Notes under the pieces: generated by a model
What the model was told of the DNA's origin: nothing
Seen by the model: only the letters and a program-made list of their open reading frames with translations
Databases searched by the model: none
Position numbers and translations under genes: made by a program
Shown: piece by piece, positions 51,209 to 59,764 of the stretch
How the letters are laid out: the number at the start of each line of letters is the position of its first letter
Position numbering within the stretch: position 1 is the first letter of the stretch
Assembly (NCBI RefSeq): GCF_001544915.2
Contig: NZ_FCOE02000022.1
Location: 62,001-126,000, forward strand
Length of the DNA: 64,000 nucleotides
Reading direction: 5' to 3'
Source of the DNA: Caballeronia pedi
GTDB lineage: Bacteria > Pseudomonadota > Gammaproteobacteria > Burkholderiales > Burkholderiaceae

Positions 51209-53060
51209 GGCGTTGCTCTTTGACGAGATCGAGCACCATTTCGCCGAAAACTTCCGGACGCCCTTCGAAGAAGCGCTGCACGACGTTCTTTTCGAGCATG
51301 TAGCGGCGCAGCGATTCACGCTCGTCGTGATTGTTCGCGAGTCGCACGGCGGCTTCGATGTATTCCTCCGCAGTCTCCGCGACCATCCAGCCGGGCATAT
51401 AGGCGCGCATGAACATCGCGCCGTCGATGCGCTCGAACACTTCGCGGCCTGTCTTGCAGATGCCCGGCAACCCGACCGAAAACGCGTCCACGATGCCGTT
51501 CGTGTTGCCGAAGGGGAATGGACTCAGGAACATGTCCATGTCGTTGAGATAGTTCACGTAGTCCATATAGGACTGGGTGGGCATGACCGTGCCGTTTTTC
51601 TTGACCATCGCCTGTCCGGCCACTTTCGCCAGATGCAGCAGCGTGACAGCATTGCCGCCACTCGTCAGAAAATGGAAGTGGACCGGAGCCTTGCTGCGCG
51701 CGGATATCTGCCGGCACGCCTCCAGAAAGCTGGGAGAGAGTTTCATCAGGCTCGCCGCGATTCCGATATTGACTCGTCCTGCCACCTTCTTCTTCCGGGG
51801 CGCGATTGCTTCCATAAGCGCCGAAGGCCGATAGGGTTGGCCATCTTTGGGAAGCCTGAGAAGCGCCTCGCTGAAGCACGCCGGATCGCCGACGTAGTCG
51901 TCCTCGACGCTGACATAGTCGATGCACTCGGAGTGCGTCGTGGCGGGATGGCCCAACCCTGCGATCTGTAGCGGCGCCAGGCGCATGTTGGACACAAAGA
52001 TTGACAATAGCGACATGCCAACGCTCGGCATGTAGAGAACGTCGGGGCATTCCGCCTCCGCGAATTCGCGAATCGCGGTGAGCTCGCCGACAAAGCCCAG
52101 ATCGTCAGGCAAGTCGATCACTCGCGTGAAGACCTCGCGCCCGAGAGTACCGATTGCGTCCGCTCGACACATCGCCACGATGTCGAAGTGGGCGCGCGCG
52201 GCGAGCAGCGTGCGGGAATGCGTGCGCATGATCGAATGGCCGTCCGTGAAAGCTTCCAGCACGACGAGCATGAGCGGTCGCGCCCGGCTGGCGCGTTGCG
52301 GAGCGGTGAGGTCCGGATTCAGATCGGCCAGTCCGCTGCTCGCAAGCGCCTTGCGCACGAGCTTGTTGATGCTCCGTTTGATCGCGTGCCGGTGTTCGAT
52401 CTCGGCATACGTGCAATGCATGTAGAGTTCCAACAAGCCCTTCATCTCGATGTCCCGGAGATCGCTCTGTTCGTCGAGCGTCCTGTCGAGCCAATCAAGC
52501 AGTGTTTCGCGATTGCGGTGCGCATCGGCGCTGCCGGGAAGCATCTCACCGGCAGTCGCGATGGCCAGGTTGAGCGTGGGAACGGGGTCCGCGCGCATGC
52601 ACGCGGGGTAGTCGAGGGGCAACTGCGTTTCGGAGTTGCACAGAATGCTGAGCCTTTTTACCGCGTCGGGAAACGGGAGTTGAACGGTCCCGTCTTCTGC
52701 GACAGCAGGAAGGTACCTGCGCGCGACATGATCCGCATTTTTGAGGGGGGCAGCGCCGAGCAAATGCTGGATGAGTGAGCGAGAGCCTGATAAGCGGGCT
52801 AACTGCGCCTCTGTGAGCGTAAATTCGGTATTGCCGAGAAGACCGGTGATGGCCGCCGCCATGCGAGCGGTGAAGCGTTCGAGCGACGCCTCTCTGCTGG
52901 GACGTGGCCATGCCCCGGAAGGCGCCATCAGAGTCAGCGGATCAGTGAATGGTTGCTCGCGAAGCACGGCATTGAGTTCGGAAAGCTGCGCGATGGCTTC
53001 ATCCGGCTTTGCGCCATGGCAGCAGGATTCGAAGCGTTCGACGGAGAAGGAACTGCTCAT
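51195..53060 (-). CDS. HMW1C-like cytoplasmic glycosyltransferase (GT41 family)
   Basis: A 621-residue protein with the layout of HMW1C/NGT: an all-helical N-terminal domain (about 1-240) then a GT-B fold. Diagnostic segments are GLGHPATTHSECIDYVSVED (about 368-387), VNIGIAASLMKLSP, MDMFLSPFPFGNTNGIVDAF and GLPGICKTGREVFERIDGAM (about 510-550), the nucleotide-sugar site of this family. HMW1C enzymes put glucose or galactose from UDP-sugars on Asn of adhesins in the cytoplasm. Normally they sit beside their adhesin or its TpsB exporter; here the closest adhesin is the trimeric autotransporter at 61319. Start at 53060 (MSSSFSVERF) is chosen; an in-frame ATG lies 45 bases upstream. GC in this gene is slightly lower than its neighbours. 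Confidence 0.9.
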   Translation of the reverse strand: MSSSFSVERFESCCHGAKPDEAIAQLSELNAVLREQPFTDPLTLMAPSGAWPRPSREASLERFTARMAAAITGLLGNTEFTLTEAQLARLSGSRSLIQHLLGAAPLKNADHVARRYLPAVAEDGTVQLPFPDAVKRLSILCNSETQLPLDYPACMRADPVPTLNLAIATAGEMLPGSADAHRNRETLLDWLDRTLDEQSDLRDIEMKGLLELYMHCTYAEIEHRHAIKRSINKLVRKALASSGLADLNPDLTAPQRASRARPLMLVVLEAFTDGHSIMRTHSRTLLAARAHFDIVAMCRADAIGTLGREVFTRVIDLPDDLGFVGELTAIREFAEAECPDVLYMPSVGMSLLSIFVSNMRLAPLQIAGLGHPATTHSECIDYVSVEDDYVGDPACFSEALLRLPKDGQPYRPSALMEAIAPRKKKVAGRVNIGIAASLMKLSPSFLEACRQISARSKAPVHFHFLTSGGNAVTLLHLAKVAGQAMVKKNGTVMPTQSYMDYVNYLNDMDMFLSPFPFGNTNGIVDAFSVGLPGICKTGREVFERIDGAMFMRAYMPGWMVAETAEEYIEAAVRLANNHDERESLRRYMLEKNVVQRFFEGRPEVFGEMVLDLVKEQRLKTA

Positions 53061-53144
53061 TTGCGACCCAGATAAGCGAACGGAAATAAGGACAGCATAG
53101 GCCATCGATCGCCGCTTATCCGACGGTGACGCCGCCTCTGCCGC

Positions 53145-53984
53145 TTACGCTCCCACCCGCCGTCCTTCCAGCACGTCCTTCGCTTCGGCAAGTTTGTCCG
53201 CCAGCGCGGGTCCGCGGGCCAGCGCCAGTCCGACCGCCAGAATGTCGCCGATCGCGAGATGCGACACGCGCGATGTCATCGGCGAAAAAATGTCGGTGTC
53301 TTCATCGACATTTGCGAACAATCCGACCGTCGCCATGCGCGCGAGCGGCGAGTGGCCGTGCGTGATCGCGATGACCTTCGCGCCGCCGTTCAACGCCGAT
53401 CTGCACGCGTCGAGAATGTCTTTGGTGCGCCCAGTGTTGGAAATCGCTACGACGACGTCGCCCGCGCCGAGCAGCGCGGCAGAAGTGGTGTACGTATGCG
53501 GATCGGAGTATGCGACAGACGGCACGCCCAATCGAAAAAATTTGTGCTGCATGTCGAGCGCGGCGATGCCCGATCCGCCCGCGCCGTAGAACTCGATGCG
53601 ACGCGCCTCGGCCAGGATCGCGATGGCCGCAGCGACGCTGTCCGACGACAGCGTATTGCGCACGGCGATCAGCGCGCCGATGGTCCGGTCGAGCACTTTG
53701 GCCGCCACGCCCGCAGGCGGCTCGTCCGTGCGCACGTCGCGATAAACGGTGGGAACGTCCGCTGCTATGTTTTGAGCCAGGCGAATCTTGAATTCCCGGA
53801 AGCCCGAAAAGCCGAGCGCCTGGCAGAACCGCGCGATGGTCGGCTGACTGACACCGGCACGCGCCGCGAAATCGGTCATCGACAGGTCGAGTACCTCGCG
53901 CGGTGCTTCGAGCACGTAATCGGCCAGCTTGCGCTCGGACGGCCGCAGTTGCTCGCGCTTCGTTTCGACTTGGGACAGCAACAT
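53145..53984 (-). CDS. hexR: HexR-like RpiR-family repressor
   Basis: A 279-residue regulator with an N-terminal RpiR helix-turn-helix (LSMTDFAARAGVSQPTIARFCQALGFSGFREFKIRL, about 35-70) and a C-terminal SIS phosphosugar domain (FYGAGGSGIAALDMQHKFFRLG, VVVAISNTGRTKDILDA). HexR represses Entner-Doudoroff genes and releases DNA on binding KDPG. Divergent from edd-eda, with HexR-like boxes in the gap. Confidence 0.92.
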   Translation of the reverse strand: MLLSQVETKREQLRPSERKLADYVLEAPREVLDLSMTDFAARAGVSQPTIARFCQALGFSGFREFKIRLAQNIAADVPTVYRDVRTDEPPAGVAAKVLDRTIGALIAVRNTLSSDSVAAAIAILAEARRIEFYGAGGSGIAALDMQHKFFRLGVPSVAYSDPHTYTTSAALLGAGDVVVAISNTGRTKDILDACRSALNGGAKVIAITHGHSPLARMATVGLFANVDEDTDIFSPMTSRVSHLAIGDILAVGLALARGPALADKLAEAKDVLEGRRVGA

Positions 53985-54038
53985 CGGAAATCTCGCCTAT
54001 GCTGAAAATTGCTTGGGACTATAGCCGAAGATCGATCA

Positions 54039-54053
54039 TGTACAAATACTACA
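54039..54053. promoter_or_regulatory. HexR-like operator near hexR
   Basis: TGTACAAATACTACA matches the HexR pattern TGTARTWWWAYTACA at 13 of 15 positions. It lies about 55 bases upstream of the hexR start codon, fitting autoregulation. Confidence 0.5.
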
Positions 54054-54158
54054 AAATTTACCGTCGCAATCTAAGGGAAATCCCGTAGATCGTTTCTGCG
54101 TAAGTGTTTCGATTCATGTGGTCACTTAAAATATCGCAGCGAATGTTCGTTGTCAGCG

Positions 54159-54173
54159 TGTAGTTTTTCTACT
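54159..54173. promoter_or_regulatory. HexR-like operator upstream of edd
   Basis: TGTAGTTTTTCTACT matches TGTARTWWWAYTACA at 13 of 15 positions. It lies about 107 bases before the edd start codon, where it could block the edd-eda promoter. Confidence 0.5.
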
Positions 54174-54280
54174 AATATCGCGAACACGGCAATATCGCAC
54201 GACGATTCGAACGCCGTTCCCTGCAACATTCCACCCAACGTCGACGGCAGGCGCGCCGGGCGTAAGACGAAGGAGCTTCG

Positions 54281-56230
54281 ATGGTTTCCCCGCATTCGCA
54301 ACTCAAAAAAGTCACCGACCGCATCATCGAACGCAGCAAGCCGACGCGTTCCGCATACCTGGCGCGCATCGACGCCGCGCACGGCAAGTTTCCGGCGCGC
54401 GGCGCGCTTTCGTGCGCGAATCTGGCGCATGGCTTCGCCGGACTTGAAGGCGAGGAAAAGATAGCGATCAAGGCGATTCGCGAGCCGAACATCGGCATCG
54501 TCTCGTCCTATAACGAGATGCTGTCCGCGCACGCGCCGTACAAGAGCTTTCCGGACATCATCAAGCAGGCGGCGCGCGAGCACGGCGGCATCGCGCAATT
54601 CGCGGGCGGCGTGCCCGCCATGTGCGACGGCATCACGCAGGGCAACGCCGGCATGGAGCTGTCGCTCTTTTCGCGCGAAGTCATCGCGATGAGTACGGCC
54701 GTCGCGCTCACGCACAACATGTTCGACGCGGCGCTGTGCCTCGGTATCTGCGACAAGATCGTGCCGGGGCTCGCTATCGGCGCGTTGCAATTCGGCCATT
54801 TGCCGACCATTTTCGTGCCCGCCGGCCCGATGACGAGCGGCCTCACCAATGACGACAAGGCCAAGGTGCGTCAGGAATTCGCGACCGGAAAATGCGATCG
54901 CGGCGCGTTGCTCGAAGCGGAGTCGGCGGCATATCACGGCCACGGCACCTGCACGTTCTACGGCACGGCCAACAGCAACCAGATGCTCATGGAAGTGATG
55001 GGGCTGCATCTGCCGAGCGCGGCGTTCGTCCACCCGCACACGCCCCTGCGCGACGCGCTCACGGCCGAGGCCGCGCGTCGCGTGCTCGATATCACGCTGG
55101 AACGCGGCAACTACACGCCGATCGGGCATGTCGTCGATGAAAAGGCGATCGTAAACGGCATCGTCGCGCTGCTGGCGACGGGCGGCTCGACCAACCACAC
55201 GCTGCATCTCGTGGCGATCGCGCGGGCGGCGGGCATCGTGATCGACTGGAACGATTTCGACGAGCTTTCGCAAGTGGTGCCGCTGCTCGCGAAAATCTAC
55301 CCGAACGGCAAGGCCGACGTGAACCATTTTCACGCGGCGGGCGGCGTCGCGTTCCTCGTGCGCAATCTGCTCGAAGGCGGCTTGTTGCACGAAGACGTGC
55401 AGACGGTCGCCGGCAAGGGGCTGTCGCACTACACGAAGGAGCCGAAGCTCATCGACGGCAAGCTGCAATGGGTCGACGGCGCACCCGAAAGCCATGACAC
55501 CAAGGTGCTGCGTGGCATCGGCGAGCCGTTCCAGCCGGACGGCGGGTTGCGGTTGATGCAGGGCAAGCTCGGGCGCGGCGTCATCAAGATTTCGGCGGTC
55601 GCGCCGGATCATCGCGTGGTGAAGGCGCCGGCCATCGTGTTCAATTCGCAGGAAGAAGTGCAGGAAGCGTTCGACAAGGGCGAGCTGAAGCGCGATTTCG
55701 TCGCCGTGGTGCGCTTTCAGGGCGCGCGGGCAAACGGCATGCCCGAGTTGCATCGTTTGACGCCGCTGCTCGGCGTGCTGCAGGATCAGGGCTTCCACGT
55801 CGCGCTGGTCACGGACGGGCGCATGTCGGGCGCGTCGGGCAAGGTGCCGGCGGTCATTCACGTGTCGCCCGAGGCGCTGTTGCAAGGACCGCTCGGCAAG
55901 GTCCGCACCGGCGACATGCTCGTGATCGACGCGCCCGCCGGCGTGCTCGACATCGAAATCGATGCGAACGAGTGGGCTTCGCGGGAAGTGCAGGCGCCGC
56001 TCTATCAGGCGGACAACGAAGCAGGATTCGGACGCGAACTGTTCGGCGTATTCCGTAGCGCAGCGCTGCCGGCGGAAGAGGGAGCGTCGGTGTTCGGCGC
56101 GCTCATTGGCGCGACGTCCGCGCACGACGGGGCGAACGGTGCGGCGGCCTCGCATGAGAAAAATCCGCTGCGCGACAACGCGCGCGCCGCGGCATCGGCG
56201 CTGAACAAGGCGCACGCCACGCATCATTGA
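54281..56230 (+). CDS. edd: Phosphogluconate dehydratase
   Basis: A 649-residue iron-sulfur dehydratase of the IlvD/Edd family, turning 6-phosphogluconate into KDPG. Cluster and active-site regions include GGVPAMCDGITQG, ALCLGICDKIVPG, GHGTCTFYGTANSNQMLMEVMG and VTDGRMSGASGKVPAVIHVSPEA. The length and order fit Edd rather than IlvD. The C-terminal about 40 residues (GANGAAASHEKNP...) are an Ala-rich tail. eda follows by 67 bases. Confidence 0.95.
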   Translation: MVSPHSQLKKVTDRIIERSKPTRSAYLARIDAAHGKFPARGALSCANLAHGFAGLEGEEKIAIKAIREPNIGIVSSYNEMLSAHAPYKSFPDIIKQAAREHGGIAQFAGGVPAMCDGITQGNAGMELSLFSREVIAMSTAVALTHNMFDAALCLGICDKIVPGLAIGALQFGHLPTIFVPAGPMTSGLTNDDKAKVRQEFATGKCDRGALLEAESAAYHGHGTCTFYGTANSNQMLMEVMGLHLPSAAFVHPHTPLRDALTAEAARRVLDITLERGNYTPIGHVVDEKAIVNGIVALLATGGSTNHTLHLVAIARAAGIVIDWNDFDELSQVVPLLAKIYPNGKADVNHFHAAGGVAFLVRNLLEGGLLHEDVQTVAGKGLSHYTKEPKLIDGKLQWVDGAPESHDTKVLRGIGEPFQPDGGLRLMQGKLGRGVIKISAVAPDHRVVKAPAIVFNSQEEVQEAFDKGELKRDFVAVVRFQGARANGMPELHRLTPLLGVLQDQGFHVALVTDGRMSGASGKVPAVIHVSPEALLQGPLGKVRTGDMLVIDAPAGVLDIEIDANEWASREVQAPLYQADNEAGFGRELFGVFRSAALPAEEGASVFGALIGATSAHDGANGAAASHEKNPLRDNARAAASALNKAHATHH

Positions 56231-56297
56231 ACCTCGCAACGTCGAGAACCCGCGGACAGATCGAATGGCGCCGCATCAAAAACAGGAGTCGCATCAA

Positions 56298-56930
56298 ATG
56301 AAATCGGTAAGCGAAATCGTGCGTCTGGGCCCGGTGATTCCGGTGCTGGCGTTCGAAACGGTCGAGCAAGGTGAACATGTGTCGCGCGCGCTGCATGCGG
56401 GCGGTGTGAAGGTGCTGGAAATCACGCTGCGCACGCCGGCAGGCATCGGCGCGATCGAGCGCGCGAGCCAGTTGGCGGACGATATCGTTGTCGGCGTCGG
56501 CACCATCACGAAACCCGAGCATTGCGCGCAGGCGAAGAAGGCGGGCGCGCAGTTTGGGGTGTCGCCCGGTCTCACGAAGGACATGCACAAGGCCGCGCAG
56601 GATGCCGGCTTGCCGCTGCTGCCGGGCGTGATGACGCCCAGCGATATCATCGCCGCGATGGAGCTGGGCTATGAAATCGTCAAGTTTTTCCCGGCGCAAC
56701 AGGCGGGCGGCATTCCGATGCTGCAGGCGTTCTACGGACCGTTCCCTAATCTGAAATTCTGTCCGACGGGCGGGATCACGGCTGAGACCGCAACCAACTT
56801 TCTCGCTCAGCCGAATGTGGTGTGTGTCGGCGGCTCCTGGCTGACGCCGAAGGCGGCGCTTGCCGCGCAGAACTGGGAGGAAGTCACCCGTCTCGCCCGT
56901 GCCGCGAGCGAGTTGGCGCCGCACCAGTAA
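56298..56930 (+). CDS. eda: KDPG/KHG aldolase
   Basis: A 210-residue class I aldolase cleaving KDPG to pyruvate and glyceraldehyde 3-phosphate. GPVIPVLAFETVEQGEHVSRAL and the Schiff-base Lys in YEIVKFFPAQQAGG are clear, with FCPTGGITAETATNFL at the phosphate site. The start at 56298 has CAGGAG upstream. A terminator closes the operon. Confidence 0.95.
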   Translation: MKSVSEIVRLGPVIPVLAFETVEQGEHVSRALHAGGVKVLEITLRTPAGIGAIERASQLADDIVVGVGTITKPEHCAQAKKAGAQFGVSPGLTKDMHKAAQDAGLPLLPGVMTPSDIIAAMELGYEIVKFFPAQQAGGIPMLQAFYGPFPNLKFCPTGGITAETATNFLAQPNVVCVGGSWLTPKAALAAQNWEEVTRLARAASELAPHQ

Positions 56931-56950
56931 GGTTGTTGTTGTACCAGAAG

Positions 56951-56989
56951 GCGCGTCGCGACCGTGTGAGCGGTCGGACGCGCTTTTTT
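56951..56989 (+). terminator. Rho-independent terminator of edd-eda
   Basis: GCGCGTC-CGACCG (56951-56964, one bulge) pairs with CGGTCG-GACGCGC (56971-56983) around TGTGAG and is followed by six T residues. Confidence 0.9.
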
Positions 56990-57409
56990 GCTTTCAGTCC
57001 CTGTCGGCTCATCTGCTCTGCTGTCGCTTCTGCTTGGGCGACCATTCTTTCGCTTTGTGAATCAGATTAATTCGAATTTCAAAAATCACAGCGATTAAGA
57101 CGATTTGCGCTTCAATTAAGACTCAGATAAGACTGCTCTCAATTATCCCGGATGTGCTGGGAATTTCACCGCTAGTTCTATATATTTAGGCTTCAGAAGT
57201 TCCCCGATATATTTAAAGGCGCGGAAGCGTTTCAACTAGGAAATTTCGGCGCGTCTTGCGCAAAGGCTCCTTACTTCCGCCGCTGCTGCATGAGTCCAGC
57301 AACGCCACGCCGCCCGCTGCTTCAGTCCTTGCGGGCCGCCGCGACCAAGTTACCGCGGAACCTCTTTTTCCAAGAGCGTAGTTTCGTCTTTTTTCAGGAT
57401 GCCAATCCG
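56990..57409. other. AT-rich promoter region of the glycosyltransferase-like gene triplet
   Basis: Bases 57058-57235 are markedly AT-rich against the high-GC surroundings (runs such as ttctatatatttagg and gatatatttaaagg). I see no credible protein gene. TATATT and TATTTA minus-10-like blocks occur near 57179-57218. Such dips in GC often mark silenced, horizontally acquired promoters. Confidence 0.55.
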
Positions 57410-58570
57410 ATGACCATTCGAGTCGGAATTTCAGTCGTCACGCATCAAGGCCAAAACATCTGGCAAAACGGCCTGGGCCAGAACGTGATCTTTTTGGCGG
57501 AAGCGCTTCAGAAGCTTCCATTCGTCGAGAGCGTTTCGCTGATCGACGTAGGCGACCAGAACGCATTGCCGCCGCAAGTCGACGCCGCGTCGAAGGGTTT
57601 GCGCATCATGCGCATTCCGGATGCGACCGATGCCGTCGACGTCATCTTCGAAATGGGCGGTGCGCTCGACACGCAATGGCTCGACCTCATGCGCGCCCGT
57701 GGCAAGAAAGTCGCCTACTACTGCTGCGGCCAGCCTTACGTTGGGCTCGTCGAGTCGCCGGTCTTCGACAAGCCCGTTCATGTGATGCGTCCCGACCGTT
57801 ACGACCAGGTCTGGCTGATGTCGAAGGACCGTCTGTCCGTCCCGATGATGCGCACGCTGCATCGCTGCCCGGTTCATCTCATTCCGTTCATCTGGCATCC
57901 GCAGTTCGTCCAACAGCGCATCGCGGAAGTGGAAGAACACGGTTTGCGTTACGGCTATGAGCGCCGCGCGAACGCGTCGGCTCAGCCGGCCATCCAGCCG
58001 CAGGGTTTCCGCGTTGCAATGTTCGAGCCGAATATTTCGGTGGTGAAAACATCGAGCATTCCGATGCTCGTCTGCGAGGAAGCGTATCGCGCAGATCGTT
58101 CGAGCGTCTCGGCCATGCATGTGCTCAATTCAATGCACATGAAGGATCACCCGACGCTCATGTACATGGCAAACTCGCTGGATATCGTGAAGGATTCCAA
58201 GGCGACGTTCCATGGCCGTAACGACATCGCCGGCTTCATGGCGCAATACGCCGATGCCGTGGTGTCGCATCAATGGGGCAACGATCAGAATTATCTTTAT
58301 CTCGATGTGCTCTACGGCGGTTATCCGCTGATTCACAACTCGCCGTGGCTCAAGGACGCGGGCTACTTTTTCCCGGGCTTCGACGCGCAAGAGGGCGGAC
58401 GCCAACTGCTGCGCGCCTTCCGTGAACACGACAGCAATCTCGATGCATACCGCGCAGGTGCGCAGCGCGTGATCGATTCGGTGAATCCTTTCAATCAAGC
58501 AAACCTGGATGCCTTCGCAGACCGGTTGATCAACCTTTGCCAGGGAAGCAAGCTCGAGGTAGGCGTATGA
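57410..58570 (+). CDS. DUF2827-like protein, putative glycosyltransferase (first of three paralogues)
   Basis: A 386-residue protein with no signal peptide or membrane segment, so cytoplasmic. It resembles what I recall as DUF2827, a family known mainly from Burkholderia. The N-terminal half (VGISVVTHQGQNIWQNGLGQNVIFLAEAL) looks like a Rossmann domain; the C-terminal half has FEPNISVVKTS (205-215), VVSHQWGNDQNYLYLD (284-299) and GGYPLIHNS (303-311), then DAQEGGRQLLRAFREHD. The acidic/GGxP-loop order resembles GT-B donor-site halves, but no catalytic function is shown. AGGAT lies before the ATG; an earlier ATG at 57290 is in frame but lacks family sequence. It overlaps the second paralogue by four bases. 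Confidence 0.75.
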   Translation: MTIRVGISVVTHQGQNIWQNGLGQNVIFLAEALQKLPFVESVSLIDVGDQNALPPQVDAASKGLRIMRIPDATDAVDVIFEMGGALDTQWLDLMRARGKKVAYYCCGQPYVGLVESPVFDKPVHVMRPDRYDQVWLMSKDRLSVPMMRTLHRCPVHLIPFIWHPQFVQQRIAEVEEHGLRYGYERRANASAQPAIQPQGFRVAMFEPNISVVKTSSIPMLVCEEAYRADRSSVSAMHVLNSMHMKDHPTLMYMANSLDIVKDSKATFHGRNDIAGFMAQYADAVVSHQWGNDQNYLYLDVLYGGYPLIHNSPWLKDAGYFFPGFDAQEGGRQLLRAFREHDSNLDAYRAGAQRVIDSVNPFNQANLDAFADRLINLCQGSKLEVGV

Positions 58571-59718
58571 ACATGCAAAGCAAATCCCGCATGCCGGAGC
58601 GGATCAATGTCGGCGTTTCCATCTACATCCGCAAGGGCGAGCAATCGCTTTGGGAAAACGGCATTTTTCAGAATTGTCTTTATCTCGTGATGTTGCTGAT
58701 GCGCTCGCCGCGCGTGAAGTCGACCTATCTGGTGACGGGCGGCGGCGACGGCGGTCCCGAAGACGCCAAGCGCTTTCTTTCGGATTCGCCGGTGCCGCTC
58801 ATCGACATGGAAACGGCCCAGACGAAACTCGACGTCATGATCGAAATGAGCGCGCAACTCAACAAAGAGTGGTCGGTGAAGTTCCGTGAGCGCGGCGGCA
58901 AGATCATTACGATGCGCGTGGGCAACGACTACGTCATCGACATCGAACGCATGGTGTTCAACCTTCAGCACGCGCTGCTCGTTTCGGGCGCGCCTTACGA
59001 TGAAGTCTGGACGCTGCCGGAATACGAAGTCAGCTGCAAGCCGTATTTCGAAACGCTGTTTCGCGCGCCGGTCAAGCTCATGCCGCATCTGTGGAGTCCG
59101 GTCGTGCTCGACCGCGAAGCCGCGAAGCTGCCGAACGGTCAGAAATTCGGCTATCAGCCGGGCCGTCGCCGCTGGCGCGTGGGCATTTTCGAGCCGAACG
59201 TCTGCATGGTGAAGACGAGCTACATCCCGATGCTCGCCTGCGACGCGGCGCATCGCGAGAATCCGGACATGCTCGAACGCGTATGGGCGTACAACACGTT
59301 CAAGCTGAAGGATCACGCGGCGTTCGCCGGCTTCGCGCAGAGCCTCGATTACGTGAAGCACGGGCTCGGCAACTTCGAAGGGCGGTTCCCGTTCGCGCAG
59401 ATCGTGCCGGCTTCTGTCGATGCAGTGGTCAGTCACCAGTGGGAAAACCCGCAGAATTATGTGTACTACGAGGCGCTGCACGGCGGCTATCCGCTGATCC
59501 ACAACTCGCATCTGATCGGCGATTGCGGCTACCGCTATCACGATTTCGATTGCGAAGAAGGCGGTCGCGCGTTGCTTCGCGCCTTCGCTGAGCATGACGC
59601 CAATCTCGAGAGTTACCGCTCGACCGCGAAGAAATTCCTTCACACGCTCGACCCGGAAAACGAAGAGAACGTGCGGACCTATACAGAGGCGATCGAGGCT
59701 GTCTACGCGAGGGCGTAA
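58567..59718 (+). CDS. DUF2827-like protein, putative glycosyltransferase (second paralogue)
   Basis: A 383-residue paralogue starting in the ATGA overlap with the first. Shared motifs are INVGVSIYIRKGEQSLWENGIFQNCLYL, IFEPNVCMVKTSYIPML, VVSHQWENPQNYVYYEALHGG and GYPLIHNSHLIGDCGYRYHDFDCEEGG. It diverges from the first in most other positions, so the copies are old duplicates with kept active-site-like motifs, possibly different donor or acceptor specificity. The coupling points to a shared complex or pathway. Confidence 0.75.
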   Translation: MNMQSKSRMPERINVGVSIYIRKGEQSLWENGIFQNCLYLVMLLMRSPRVKSTYLVTGGGDGGPEDAKRFLSDSPVPLIDMETAQTKLDVMIEMSAQLNKEWSVKFRERGGKIITMRVGNDYVIDIERMVFNLQHALLVSGAPYDEVWTLPEYEVSCKPYFETLFRAPVKLMPHLWSPVVLDREAAKLPNGQKFGYQPGRRRWRVGIFEPNVCMVKTSYIPMLACDAAHRENPDMLERVWAYNTFKLKDHAAFAGFAQSLDYVKHGLGNFEGRFPFAQIVPASVDAVVSHQWENPQNYVYYEALHGGYPLIHNSHLIGDCGYRYHDFDCEEGGRALLRAFAEHDANLESYRSTAKKFLHTLDPENEENVRTYTEAIEAVYARA

Positions 59719-59764
59719 GCGCGAGGTTGAGGAATTTTGCCGCGAGGCAATGGAGTTACTTGGA

